From NCBI GenBank assembly GCA_947503785.1, contig CANNFB010000017.1, positions 1-64,000 on the forward strand: a stretch of 64,000 nt of DNA, read 5' to 3'. Shown piece by piece: positions 1 to 8,693 of the stretch (the first letter of the stretch is position 1; each line of letters opens with the position of its first letter). The translations under genes were made by a program, and so were the position numbers. The DNA comes from an uncultured Campylobacterales bacterium (GTDB lineage Bacteria; Campylobacterota; Campylobacteria; Campylobacterales; Arcobacteraceae). Under the pieces are notes generated by a model. The model was not told where the DNA came from. It ran no database searches and was given only the letters and a program-made list of their open reading frames with translations.

Positions 1-903
1 GGTGTAGAAAATAATGTAGATTACTTCGCAATTTCATTTGTTCAAAATGGAAGTGATATGAAAAGAGCTAGAAAACTATTGAATGGCTATAAAGGTAAAT
101 TAATTGCAAAAATAGAAAAGTTTGATGCAGTTGAAAATATTGATGAAATCATGGAAGAAAGTGATGGAATCATGGTAGCACGTGGTGACTTAGGAATTGA
201 AGTACCTTACTATGATGTACCAACAATTCAAAAAATGCTAATTAAAAAAGCAAATGCTAAAGGTATGCCAGTTATTACTGCTACACAAATGCTTCTTTCA
301 ATGACACAAAATGAAAGAGCAACAAGAGCAGAAATCTCAGATGTAGCAAATGCAGTATTAGATGGTACTGATGTTGTTATGCTTTCAGAAGAGAGTGCAG
401 TTGGAGAAGATCCAATTAATGTAGTTGATACAATGAGTAATATTATATCAAGAACAGAAGATATATATAACTATGATAAACAAAGTAAATTTGATTACCT
501 AGATGAATTTGATGTAATACAAGCAACAGTAACAAAATTAGCAGATGATTTAGGAGCAAAAGGTATATTAGCACTTACAAGTTCTGGAAAGTCAGCAGTA
601 AAAATTTCAAGATATAGACCAAAAACACCAATTTATGCATTTACACATAAAAAGAAAATTTTAAATTCTCTAACAGCAATATGGGGAGTTGAACCAATAG
701 GAACAATAAAAGAAGCCCAAGCTTCAAAAATGTTTCAAAAAATGCTAATAGCATTAGATGAGAAGAATATACTAGATAAAACAGGAACTTATGTAGCAAC
801 AGTAGGATATCCAGTAGGAATGCCAGGAAGTACAAATACAATTAAGATATTAACTCCAGCAGAGATTGAGTATTATTTAAATTTTAAAGAAAAAAAGAAG
901 TAG
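1..903 (+). CDS. pyk: pyruvate kinase, C-terminal part (5' end outside window)
   Basis: The reading frame is open from base 1, so the gene starts upstream and about 300 residues are visible. Pyruvate kinase makes pyruvate and ATP from phosphoenolpyruvate and ADP in the cytoplasm. The visible part carries the family signatures: KIEKFDAVENID (catalytic lysine), MVARGDLGIEVP (metal and substrate loop), ITATQMLLSM and the NAVLDGTDVVMLSEESAVG loop. The regulatory C-terminal domain follows. The first ATG seen, at 58, lies inside the barrel domain and is not the start. A strong terminator overlaps the stop codon. Confidence 0.97.
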   Translation, partial: GVENNVDYFAISFVQNGSDMKRARKLLNGYKGKLIAKIEKFDAVENIDEIMEESDGIMVARGDLGIEVPYYDVPTIQKMLIKKANAKGMPVITATQMLLSMTQNERATRAEISDVANAVLDGTDVVMLSEESAVGEDPINVVDTMSNIISRTEDIYNYDKQSKFDYLDEFDVIQATVTKLADDLGAKGILALTSSGKSAVKISRYRPKTPIYAFTHKKKILNSLTAIWGVEPIGTIKEAQASKMFQKMLIALDEKNILDKTGTYVATVGYPVGMPGSTNTIKILTPAEIEYYLNFKEKKK

Positions 904-918
904 TTTTACTTCTTTTTT
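891..918 (+). terminator. intrinsic terminator of pyk
   Basis: A perfect 12-bp stem (AAAAAAGAAGTA / TACTTCTTTTTT) with a GTTT loop overlaps the pyk stop codon and ends in six T. A second small hairpin (TAGTCAT / ATGACTA, 920-939) lies between it and the convergent selD gene. Confidence 0.85.
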
Positions 919-946
919 GTAGTCATCAAAAAATGACTAGTTCTAT

Positions 947-1984
947 TTAGTGAACGATTATATCTTTCTCACCTTTTGGAATAACTTCTCCAATAATAGC
1001 TGCATACCCTAAAGTTAAATCTTCAACTTCTTTAATATATTCTTTTGCATCAGCAGCATCCATAGCAATTAATAAACCACCAGATGTTTGCGCATCACAT
1101 AATAATGTTTTAGCATAATGTGGTAAATCGCCAATATATGAAACTTTATCTTCCATATATTTCATATTTTTTCGTGTACCTCCTGGAATTACTTTATCAT
1201 CTGATAATGCAATTGTTTCAGAAATAATAGGAACTTGTGAACACTTAATTAAAAATGAAGTAAGTTCATTTACTGATTCTAAACTATGTCCTAAAAGTCC
1301 AAAGCCTGTTACATCAGTACAAGAACTTACATCATACTTTTTCATGATTTTTGAAGGAAGATAATTTAAACTGGCCATAATATCAGCACAATGTTTCATT
1401 ACTTTCAGTTCAACTAAATCTCTTTTAATTCCTGTTGTTAAAATTCCCATTCCAAGAGGTTTTGTTAAAACCAAAACATGACCAACTTTTGAAGTATTGT
1501 TTCTTACAATATCATTTGGATGTATAATCCCTGTTACTGAAAGTCCATAATACATTTCAGGTGATTCAATAGTATGACCACCTAATAAAAGTCCACCACA
1601 TTCTTTGATCTTTTCATTTCCACCTTTTAGAATTTCTCCTAAGGCATCAGTTGGTAAATTCTTTTTATCAAAGCCTACTATATTTAAAGCCGTTTTTACA
1701 TCTGCTCCCATGGCAAATATATCTGATAAAGCATTTGCAGCTGCAATTTTTCCGTATATAAATGGATCATCAACAACTGGTGTAATAAAATCTAATGTTT
1801 GTACAATAGCTTGGTCTTCATTAATTTGATAAACACTAGCATCTTCTGCTGTGTCAAATCCTACTAAAATTTTTTCATCACTTGGTGATAAGTTACAAAG
1901 AGTATGTTTCAGATCCTCCGGACCCATCTTTGCGGCTCATCCTGCAGCTTGAACGAATTTAGTTAATTTATATTCGTTATTCAT
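947..1984 (-). CDS. selD: selenide, water dikinase SelD, itself a selenoprotein (in-frame UGA = Sec16)
   Basis: SelD makes selenophosphate from selenide and ATP, the selenium donor for selenocysteine synthesis. A normal ORF call would start at the ATG at 1927 and give 326 residues, losing the active site. Reading upstream through TGA (1937-1939) to the ATG at 1984 restores the N-terminus: M-N-N-E-Y-K-L-T-K-F-V-Q-A-A-G-U-A-A-K-M-G-P-E-D-L. This aligns with the G-C-x-x-K catalytic motif of the family (E. coli Cys17/Lys20), here Sec16 and Lys19. A ribosome site (GAGGATAT) precedes 1984. Total length 345 residues, the usual size. The ATP-binding segments (TDVTGFGLLGH, LLGGHTIESPE, DAQTSGGLL) are intact. 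The gene is divergent from a PhnD-like importer. Confidence 0.95.
1910..1926 (-). promoter_or_regulatory. putative SECIS hairpin for selD Sec16
   Basis: Eleven bases after the UGA the mRNA can fold GGUC/GAUC (extended by two G-U pairs) around a CGGAG loop. Position and size resemble bacterial SECIS elements, which recruit SelB within the coding region. The CCGGAG core is shared with the fdhA element in this window at almost the same distance from the UGA. Confidence 0.55.
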
Positions 1985-1996
1985 ATATCCTCTTTT

Positions 1997-2012
1997 TTAC
2001 ATTGAAATGTAA
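1997..2012. promoter_or_regulatory. palindrome in the selD / importer divergent promoter region
   Basis: TTACATTGAAATGTAA has perfect 7-bp arms and sits just upstream of the selD ribosome site, within the 245-bp gap between selD and the importer. The same gap has CCTAAGGTTTAGG (2137-2149) next to a TTGACA box (2151) facing the importer. The palindrome could be an operator. No regulator can be named. Confidence 0.35.
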
Positions 2013-2229
2013 TAATATAAAAAGATTCTACATCTTTTTATTTTAAATAGCTATTAAGGTAGTAAAAAAATATTTACCATTTAATCTTTTGTTTACGTTT
2101 GATATAGTATGATTCGAAATTAAAATAGCATTTAGACCTAAGGTTTAGGTTTGACATAAAGAGAATGATTATTTACCAATCTTACTTTATATCTTTATAT
2201 ATGCTTCAAATTATTGAGGTTTTTATCCA

Positions 2230-3075
2230 ATGAAAAAAATATTACTAATGTTAATCATGATTGTTGGTTTTGTATATGCAAAGTCTTTTACATTTACTGC
2301 AATTCCAGATCAAGATGAAACACAATTAAAAGAGAGATTCTCTAAGTTAGCTGTTTATTTAACTAAAGAATTAAATGTTGACGTTAAGTTTGTACCTGTT
2401 AAGTCTTATTCTGCATCTATTGCAGCATTTAGAAACAATCAAGTTCAACTTGCATGGTTTGGTGGATTATCTGGTGTTAAAGCTAGACTTGTAGTTCCTG
2501 GTTCAATTGCAATTGCACAAGGTGTTGAAGATCCAGAATTCCATTCATACATCATTGCAAATGCATCAACTGGTTTAGAAGCAAATGAAGCATTCCCAGC
2601 TGGTATTAAAGGTAAAACATTTACTTTTGGTTCAAAAGGTTCTACTTCTGGAAGATTAATGCCTGAGTACTTTATTAGAGAAAATTTAAAAGATGCTCCT
2701 AATAAACTGTTTTCAAAAGTTGGTTTCTCAGGAAATCATACTAAAACTATTTCTTTAGTACAAAGTGGTGCTTATCAAACAGGTGCTGTTAACTTTAAAG
2801 TTTGGGATAGAGAGCTTAAAGCTGGAAACATTGATGCTTCAAAAGTTAAAGTTTTATGGAAAACTCCTGCTTATCCTGATTACCAGTTTACTGCACATGG
2901 AAACTTAGACAAAGTTTATGGAGCTGGATTTACTGCAAAACTTACAAATGCTCTTATTAACTTAAAAGATGAAAAAATTTTAAGTGCATTCCCAAGAGCT
3001 GCATTTATTAAAGCAAAAAATTCAGATTTTGATCCAATTTTAAAAACTGCTAAGGAAATTGGTCTTATTGACTAA
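2230..3075 (+). CDS. PhnD-like periplasmic binding protein, putative selenium-oxyanion (selenate) importer
   Basis: 281 residues with a cleavable signal peptide (MKKILLMLIMIVGFVYA). The fold is that of the phosphate/phosphonate/phosphite binding family: TAIPDQDETQLKERFSKLAVYLTKELNVDVKFVPVKSY, then an AWFGGLSGVKAR anion-site segment and a GSxxSTSGRLMPEYF segment. A PhnD-like subfamily that co-occurs with selD has been named as putative selenate transporters. The gene is divergent from selD and is followed by its ATPase and permease, so selenium uptake is the best reading. A phosphonate or phosphite role cannot be excluded, but no C-P lyase or phosphite genes are nearby. The ATG has a GAGG site. 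Confidence 0.75.
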   Translation: MKKILLMLIMIVGFVYAKSFTFTAIPDQDETQLKERFSKLAVYLTKELNVDVKFVPVKSYSASIAAFRNNQVQLAWFGGLSGVKARLVVPGSIAIAQGVEDPEFHSYIIANASTGLEANEAFPAGIKGKTFTFGSKGSTSGRLMPEYFIRENLKDAPNKLFSKVGFSGNHTKTISLVQSGAYQTGAVNFKVWDRELKAGNIDASKVKVLWKTPAYPDYQFTAHGNLDKVYGAGFTAKLTNALINLKDEKILSAFPRAAFIKAKNSDFDPILKTAKEIGLID

Positions 3076-3083
3076 TTTTTAAT

Positions 3084-3743
3084 ATGGCATTTAATTTACA
3101 AGAACAAACTATCTCTTATGGAGACTTTGATGTTTTAAGTGATTTTAACTTATCTATAAAAAAGGGCGAGAAAGTCGCTCTTTTAGGTAAAAGTGGTAGT
3201 GGAAAATCTACTCTGTTAAAACACCTTTTTGATTTACAAAAAGAAAACTCTACTTATATTCCACAAGAGTTAGGTCTTGTAAATAATTTGTCAGTTTTTC
3301 ACAATGTTTATATCTCTAAACTTGATGAAAACTCACTTTTTAAAAACTTAAGAAATCTAATCCTTCCTTCAAAACAATATAAAGATGAAATCCTAAAAGT
3401 TTTAAAAGATGTAGAATTAGAAGATAAACTTCAATCAAAAATAATAAACCTATCAGGTGGACAAAAACAAAGATGTGCAATTGCACGTGCTATTTATGAT
3501 GAAAAATCTATTCTTTTAGCAGATGAACCAATTTCTGCACTTGATGAATATTTAAGTGATAAAACTTTAAAACTATTAACTTCAAAATTTGAAACTTCAA
3601 TTTGTGCATTACACAACGTTGATTTAGCAATCAAAAACTTTGATAGAGTAATTGGTCTTAAAAATGGAACTGTATTAGTTGATAAAGCCTGTAGTGATTT
3701 AAATGATGACGACAGACAGAAGTTGTATTATGTTTGTGACTAA
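3084..3743 (+). CDS. ABC importer ATPase (PhnC-like)
   Basis: 219 residues. Walker A GKSGSGKST, signature LSGGQKQRCAIARAI, Walker B ILLADEP and the switch histidine (ALHNVD) are all present. It starts 8 bases after the binding-protein gene and overlaps the permease. It would power uptake of the substrate bound by the preceding protein, putatively a selenium oxyanion. It is shorter than typical PhnC proteins (about 250 residues) because the Q-loop region is compact (YIPQELGLVNNLSVFHNV). Confidence 0.85.
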   Translation: MAFNLQEQTISYGDFDVLSDFNLSIKKGEKVALLGKSGSGKSTLLKHLFDLQKENSTYIPQELGLVNNLSVFHNVYISKLDENSLFKNLRNLILPSKQYKDEILKVLKDVELEDKLQSKIINLSGGQKQRCAIARAIYDEKSILLADEPISALDEYLSDKTLKLLTSKFETSICALHNVDLAIKNFDRVIGLKNGTVLVDKACSDLNDDDRQKLYYVCD

Positions 3744-5211
3744 AAATCTAAGGGTAAGCTTTGTAATTTTTATTGTTGGAGTAATAAGCTTTTTTATAGC
3801 TGATTTATCTATCTCAACAGTTGATACTTCTTTATTAGTTGAAGAATTTTTCTTCTCAATTGTAAAGCTTTCTTTTAGTGATTATTCTGTTTTATTTGAA
3901 GCCTTTTTAAATACTATTTCAATTGCTATTTTATCTATTTTTATTTCTTGTATTATCGGATTTTTTCTAGCACTATTTTTCTCAAATATGTTAGTTCGAA
4001 TATCTTTATCTTTTACACGTGCTATTCATGAACTTTTTTGGGCTTTAATATTCCTGCAAATTTTTGGGTTAAATACATTAACAGCAATACTTGCAATCAT
4101 AATACCTTATAGTGCAATTCTTGCAAAAGTATATGCAGAGATTCTTGAAGAACATGATACCTTTCCTGAAGTTTTAAGAGGTAAGAGTAAAATATCATAT
4201 TTTATATTTACAAAAATTCCTGATGCATTTCCTCATTTAGTTTCGTATACTTTATATAGATTTGAGTGTGCACTTCGTTCAACTGCAATTTTAGGTTTTG
4301 TTGGAATTACTACTTTAGGCTACTATCTTTCAAGTTCGTTTATGCAAGGTTATTATCATGAAGTATGGATGATATTAATACTATTTTATATTGTTGTTGC
4401 CAGTGTTAAATGGTGGTTTAATAAGTATACTTTTATTCCATTAACAATAGTTTCATTTTTTTATCTAGATGATTTTTCAGGATTTAATTGGGATAACTTA
4501 GTTCGATTTGTAACAAGTGATATTGTTCCTCATCCAATTAGAAATGATTTAGGCTTTGATAAAACTGTTACTTGGTTTGATAATATCTTTTCAAATGAGA
4601 TACTTCCAGGTGTTTTTAATACTATTATTTTAACTCAGCTTTCACTTTTTTTAACAGCATTTTTAGCTTTGATTTTATTTCCTTTGGTTTCAAAAAAGTT
4701 TTTTACAAAACCTACAAGACTAACATCTCATGTTTTTTTAGTAATTTTACGATCAACTCCTGAATATATTTTAGCTTATATTTTCTTACAATTATTTGGT
4801 CCCTCAATGCTTCCTGCAGCCTTAGCTCTTATGCTCCATAATGGTTCAATCATTGGACACCTAATGGGTAATGAAACAAATCTATTAACATTGCGTCCTG
4901 ATGTTACAAAAAAGAGAAATGAAAAGTATTTCTATGAAGTACTACCTCGAGTTTATAATCAGTTCTTAGCTTTCCTTTTTTATAGATGGGAAATCATTAT
5001 GCGTGAGAGTGCAATCTTAGGAATACTTGGAGTTGCTACCTTAGGATTTTATATAGATTCTGCCATAGCAGACTTTAGACTTGATAGAATGTTTTTACTT
5101 TTACTTGTTACTGCTCTTTTAAATATTATAGTTGATTTGATTTCTAAAAAAGCACGAGAATATTTAAGAGCAAATGACAGCTTTACTTCCTGTGGATGTT
5201 CTTTAAAATAA
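3730..5211 (+). CDS. fused double permease of the PhnE type
   Basis: About 493 residues containing two copies of the binding-protein-dependent permease domain in one chain. The first is roughly residues 50-215 with loop EILEEHDTFPEVLRGKSK, the second roughly 290-490. Each ends in a RSTAILG / RESAILGILG segment typical of PhnE. I chose ATG 3730 (14-base overlap with the ATPase gene) over 3703, which has no ribosome site. The extra C-terminus ends in a Cys-rich SCGCSLK. A fused permease removes the need for two subunits. Substrate as for the binding protein, putatively selenate or selenite. Confidence 0.8.
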   Translation: MFVTKNLRVSFVIFIVGVISFFIADLSISTVDTSLLVEEFFFSIVKLSFSDYSVLFEAFLNTISIAILSIFISCIIGFFLALFFSNMLVRISLSFTRAIHELFWALIFLQIFGLNTLTAILAIIIPYSAILAKVYAEILEEHDTFPEVLRGKSKISYFIFTKIPDAFPHLVSYTLYRFECALRSTAILGFVGITTLGYYLSSSFMQGYYHEVWMILILFYIVVASVKWWFNKYTFIPLTIVSFFYLDDFSGFNWDNLVRFVTSDIVPHPIRNDLGFDKTVTWFDNIFSNEILPGVFNTIILTQLSLFLTAFLALILFPLVSKKFFTKPTRLTSHVFLVILRSTPEYILAYIFLQLFGPSMLPAALALMLHNGSIIGHLMGNETNLLTLRPDVTKKRNEKYFYEVLPRVYNQFLAFLFYRWEIIMRESAILGILGVATLGFYIDSAIADFRLDRMFLLLLVTALLNIIVDLISKKAREYLRANDSFTSCGCSLK

Positions 5212-5247
5212 ATTACTCTATAATACATAAAAAATTTTAGGAAAAAT

Positions 5248-5376
5248 ATGAAAAATATATTAATTATTATAATGATTCTATTTGCTATGGGATATATGTT
5301 TGTAGTTTTGTCAGATAAATATGATAGCATAAAATCTACAAATGAAACTATTAAACAAACTCAAACAAGTAAATAA
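5248..5376 (+). CDS. small single-pass membrane protein, 42 residues
   Basis: ATG 5248 has a good ribosome site (TTTTAGGAAAAAT) and follows the permease by 36 bases. The product has one hydrophobic helix (MKNILIIIMILFAMGYMFVV) and a short polar tail ending TSK. Function unknown. It could be an accessory peptide of the importer or an independent small protein. The opposite-strand ORF across this stretch has no ribosome site. Confidence 0.5.
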   Translation: MKNILIIIMILFAMGYMFVVLSDKYDSIKSTNETIKQTQTSK

Positions 5377-5540
5377 AGTTAGTTCTAATATGTAAAAATT
5401 ATGTAGATATATCATTTTTTATGGCATTAATTTTTTTATTGAAATAAAGTATAGTAATTTAATCAAGTATTAATTACTATGTTTAAGTTTTTTCTTATAT
5501 CTTTTATGCCAAAATCCGTTCAAATTACAAAGGATACAAA

Positions 5541-6311
5541 ATGAAAAAATATTTTTTACTATTTATAGTTCTTATTTCAGTATTATTCACAGCATGTACT
5601 GATGATAAAGAAACAGTTGATACAAAACAAGTTATAAAAGTAGGAACTTCAGGTGGATACTTCCCTTTTACTTATTATGAAAATGATGTCTTAAAAGGTT
5701 TTGAAATTGATGTTTGGAATGCAATTGGAAAAAAACTTGATAAAATAATAGAGTTTAAAACTTCAAAATTCTCTGGACTTTTTGGTATGTTAGAAACTAA
5801 AAAAATTGATACTATCTCAAATCAGATTACAAAAACTGATGCAAGAACAGAAAAATATGATTTTGCTGATGCGTATGTTTATGACGGTGCTCAAATTATA
5901 GTTCATGAAGATAATAATGAAGTTACTTCATTATCTGATTTAAAAGGTAAAAAAGTTGGTGTTGGTTTAGGAACAAATTATTCTCAAATAATTAAAGAAT
6001 TTGATAAAAATAATGAAATTGAAATTATCACTTATGATGGAAATGGTTTCCAAAATGATGTTAAATTAAAAAGAATTGATGCTTATATTGAAGATAGAAC
6101 TTCAGCAGTAGAGTCAATAAAAAAAGGGAAATTACCACTTAAAATTGTTGGATCGCCACTAGAAGTTCTTGTAAATGCATTTCCATTTTTAAAATCAGAT
6201 AATAATGTTATTTTAAATGACGTAAATACTGCACTTGATGCTTTAAGAAAAAGTGGTGAGTTAAAAGCAATTTCTCAAAAATGGTTTAAGACGGATATTA
6301 CAGAAAAATAA
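5541..6311 (+). CDS. amino-acid ABC transporter substrate-binding lipoprotein
   Basis: 256 residues with a lipoprotein signal peptide and lipobox LFTAC (Cys about 19). The fold is the family-3 solute-binding type: VGTSGGYFPFTYYENDVLKGFEIDVWNAIGKKL near the N-terminus, then SNQITKTDARTEKYDFADAY. The family transports polar amino acids, and the closest pattern is cystine-type binding proteins. Its stop codon overlaps the ATG of the permease. No ATPase gene is next to it. Confidence 0.85.
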   Translation: MKKYFLLFIVLISVLFTACTDDKETVDTKQVIKVGTSGGYFPFTYYENDVLKGFEIDVWNAIGKKLDKIIEFKTSKFSGLFGMLETKKIDTISNQITKTDARTEKYDFADAYVYDGAQIIVHEDNNEVTSLSDLKGKKVGVGLGTNYSQIIKEFDKNNEIEIITYDGNGFQNDVKLKRIDAYIEDRTSAVESIKKGKLPLKIVGSPLEVLVNAFPFLKSDNNVILNDVNTALDALRKSGELKAISQKWFKTDITEK

Positions 6312-6979
6312 TGAACTCTTTTGATATAGATTATACTTTAGGAATCTTTCCTATACTTTTTAAATATATTGATATTACTATAAGCATGGCACTTATTTCT
6401 AGTGTGATTGCTTTAGTAATTGCAGTAGTTATTGCACTTACTAAAACATTTTCAATTAAAATCTTAAGTCAGATTTTTAATGTTTATATCTCTTTCTTTA
6501 GAGCTACACCACTTCTTGTACAACTTTTCTTACTATATTATGGTTTACCACAAATCTTTCCTGTGTTTAATTCTCTTGATGCTTATACTGCATCGATTAT
6601 TGGTTTATCATTACATTTTTCTGCATATATGGCTGAAACAATAAGAGGCTCAATAGCTTCCATAGAAAAAGGACAATTTGAGGCAGCTGAATCTTTAGGA
6701 ATGTCAAGATTTCAAAGTTTTTACCATATAATTTTACCTCAAGCTTTTCGTGTTGCAATTCCTTCTTTAGTAAATAATTTTGTTGATTTATTAAAGAGTA
6801 CTTCTTTAGCATTTACCTTAGGGGTTCCAGAAATAATGGCAAAAGCTCAACTTGAAGCATCAAGTTCATTTAAATATTTTGAGAGTTTTTTAGCTGTGGC
6901 TATTGTTTATTGGTTAATAGTATTGGTTATAGAATACATACAAAAAAAATATGAAAAGAAATTAAATAAAGCTTATTAA
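6311..6979 (+). CDS. amino-acid ABC transporter permease (HisM/GlnP type)
   Basis: 222 residues with about five membrane helices. The EAA-type loop is clear: EAAESLGMSRFQSFYHIILPQAFRVAIPSLVN. RATPLLVQLFLLYYGLPQ is typical of the polar amino-acid permease family. Start and stop overlap directly with the binding lipoprotein (ATAATGA). The matching ATPase must be elsewhere in the genome. Confidence 0.88.
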   Translation: MNSFDIDYTLGIFPILFKYIDITISMALISSVIALVIAVVIALTKTFSIKILSQIFNVYISFFRATPLLVQLFLLYYGLPQIFPVFNSLDAYTASIIGLSLHFSAYMAETIRGSIASIEKGQFEAAESLGMSRFQSFYHIILPQAFRVAIPSLVNNFVDLLKSTSLAFTLGVPEIMAKAQLEASSSFKYFESFLAVAIVYWLIVLVIEYIQKKYEKKLNKAY

Positions 6980-7050
6980 ACAAGGTATTTTCTTCCTTTA
7001 AATATTATATTGTTATAATACGCAAAAATTATATAAGAGAAGTTTTAAAA

Positions 7051-7413
7051 ATGAATGAAGAAGTTATAAATAAAGATTACGAACCAGTAGAAGTATTTGA
7101 TTATGCTCAGTATCAAAAAGATATGGAAGCTAAAATAGTTAGAAATCCAAGAACAAACACGCCAATAGATTATATCTCAGATGAAAAATTAGCTGAACTT
7201 GAAAAAGAAGGTATCACGGATTTTAGACCTTATATCCCAGTTCCAAAAGACATAAAAGCACACTTATTATTTGCCGTTAATATTTGGTTGAAACTATCAA
7301 AAACATACCCAGAAGATGAATATCTTAAAAGTTTAGATAATGAAGCTAATCATCATATTGTATTGTCTTATGATTGGTATAAAAAGTTTGGAATTGATAA
7401 ACCTATTCTTTAA
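7051..7413 (+). CDS. conserved hypothetical protein, 120 residues
   Basis: I do not recognise a family. The protein is soluble, acidic and rich in Tyr and Lys, with a proline-rich middle (FRPYIPVPKDIKAH) and no signal peptide or membrane helix. A ribosome site (AAGAGAAG) and a TATAAT-like box (7014-7019) precede it. It stands alone between a transporter and the YHS gene. Confidence 0.7.
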   Translation: MNEEVINKDYEPVEVFDYAQYQKDMEAKIVRNPRTNTPIDYISDEKLAELEKEGITDFRPYIPVPKDIKAHLLFAVNIWLKLSKTYPEDEYLKSLDNEANHHIVLSYDWYKKFGIDKPIL

Positions 7414-7530
7414 ATTTAAAAGACTAAATAACTTGTGTATCATCGGTCACATACAAGCGTAATTTATTTTGTTATAGTTTCATTGCTTTAAAAATAAAGA
7501 TGGAATTACCATCAAAAAAAGGAATAAATT

Positions 7531-7977
7531 ATGAAAAAATTAAAAATGCTAATTGCATTATTTATTATGTCTATATCTACATTATCTTTTGCTAATGACA
7601 TTCACTCAACACCTGTATTAAGAGGTTATGATGCTGTTAGTTACCATACGATTGGAAGACCTGTAATGGGTAATGGAAGTCATATTTCAGAATATGAAGG
7701 TGAAGTTTATCTTTTTATAACAGAAAAAAATAAAAATATGTTCGATGAAAATCCTTCTAAATATGCTCCTGCGTATGGTGGTTGGTGTGCATTTGGTATT
7801 ACAGCTGGTAAGAAATTCCATGGAGATCCTCTTGTTTGGGAAATTGTTGAAGATAAACTTTACGTAAATCTAAATAACAAAGTTAAAGGTTTATGGCTTA
7901 AAGATATTCCAGGAAACATAAAAAAAGCAGATAAAATGTGGAAAGAGATTAAAAACAAATCTATATCTTCTTTATAA
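7531..7977 (+). CDS. exported YHS-domain protein
   Basis: 148 residues with a signal peptide (MKKLKMLIALFIMSISTLSFA). The rest matches the YHS family: RGYDAVSYHTIGRPVMGNG, then FITEKNKNMFDENPSKYAPAYGGWCAFG. YHS domains are short, often metal-associated modules. Function here is unknown, possibly periplasmic metal binding. Upstream (about 7435-7465) lies TGTGTATCATCGGTCACA, an imperfect Crp/Fnr-like half-site pair, of interest because a Crp/Fnr regulator follows. A terminator closes the gene. Confidence 0.85.
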   Translation: MKKLKMLIALFIMSISTLSFANDIHSTPVLRGYDAVSYHTIGRPVMGNGSHISEYEGEVYLFITEKNKNMFDENPSKYAPAYGGWCAFGITAGKKFHGDPLVWEIVEDKLYVNLNNKVKGLWLKDIPGNIKKADKMWKEIKNKSISSL

Positions 7978-7991
7978 TAAATTTATAGAAA

Positions 7992-8019
7992 AAAAGGGTA
8001 GAAACTTTTCTATCCTTTT
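7992..8019 (+). terminator. terminator after the YHS gene
   Basis: A 12-bp stem (AAAAGGGTAGAA / TTCTATCCTTTT, one G-T pair) with loop ACTT lies 15 bases after the stop codon. Confidence 0.75.
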
Positions 8020-8063
8020 AATAAAAATCAATCTCTCTTCTTTTATAAATTTAAGGATTAATT

Positions 8064-8693
8064 ATGCACAATTACAGTTTTTTCAATAAATTATCAACAG
8101 AATCACAAGATATTTTATTAAAATCTGCAAGAAAAACAACAATACCAAAAAATACTCAACTTTTTTATCAAGGTGATAAATGTCAAGATATACTTTTTTT
8201 GACAAAAGGAACGGTAAGAGTTTATCGTCAACATGAATCAGGTAAAGAAATAACACTTTATTATTTACGACCCTTTGAGCAATGCAATGTAAACTTAAGT
8301 GGAGGCTTAAGTGATATTTTAGCAATTGGCTCAGCTATAACTGAAGATGAAGTGAATGGTTATTATATTGAATCTAATATAATAAAAGATATATTTTTTA
8401 AAGAAGAATCTTTTAGACACTATGTACTTGAGTTGTTTGCAAGTAGATTAGATAGTATGGCTAATTTAATAGAAGATTTAAGATTTAAAAATATTGATGA
8501 AAGATTACTTAATTGGCTTAACTCACAAGAACAAAAAACAATTACAATTACTCATGATAATATAGCTTCTCATTTAGGTACATCAAGAGAGATAATAAGT
8601 AGAATTTTAAAGGTCTTTGAAGAAAAAGGTATTTTAACACTTAGTCGTGGAAAAATAGTAAAAAATTCTGAATTAATAAATTTAAATGTTTAA
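8064..8693 (+). CDS. Crp/Fnr-family transcriptional regulator
   Basis: 209 residues. An N-terminal cyclic-nucleotide-type beta-barrel (QLFYQGDKCQDILFLTKGTVRVYRQHESGKEITLYYLRPFEQCNVN) is followed by a winged helix (ITITHDNIASHLGTSREIISRILKVFEEKGILTLSRGKI). There is no Fnr-type N-terminal cysteine cluster, so it probably does not carry an Fe-S sensor. The HTH is of the type that binds TTGAT or TGTGA-like sites. It overlaps the next gene by 8 bases. Confidence 0.9.
   Translation: MHNYSFFNKLSTESQDILLKSARKTTIPKNTQLFYQGDKCQDILFLTKGTVRVYRQHESGKEITLYYLRPFEQCNVNLSGGLSDILAIGSAITEDEVNGYYIESNIIKDIFFKEESFRHYVLELFASRLDSMANLIEDLRFKNIDERLLNWLNSQEQKTITITHDNIASHLGTSREIISRILKVFEEKGILTLSRGKIVKNSELINLNV

Noticed and set aside
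947-1927. selD starting at the ATG at 1927
   Set aside because: That start drops the catalytic G-U-x-x-K motif and lacks a ribosome site; the upstream frame through TGA restores both.
5049-5330. Minus-strand ORF across the permease end
   Set aside because: It lies mostly over the permease gene; the plus-strand 42-codon gene with AGGAAAAAT is more credible.
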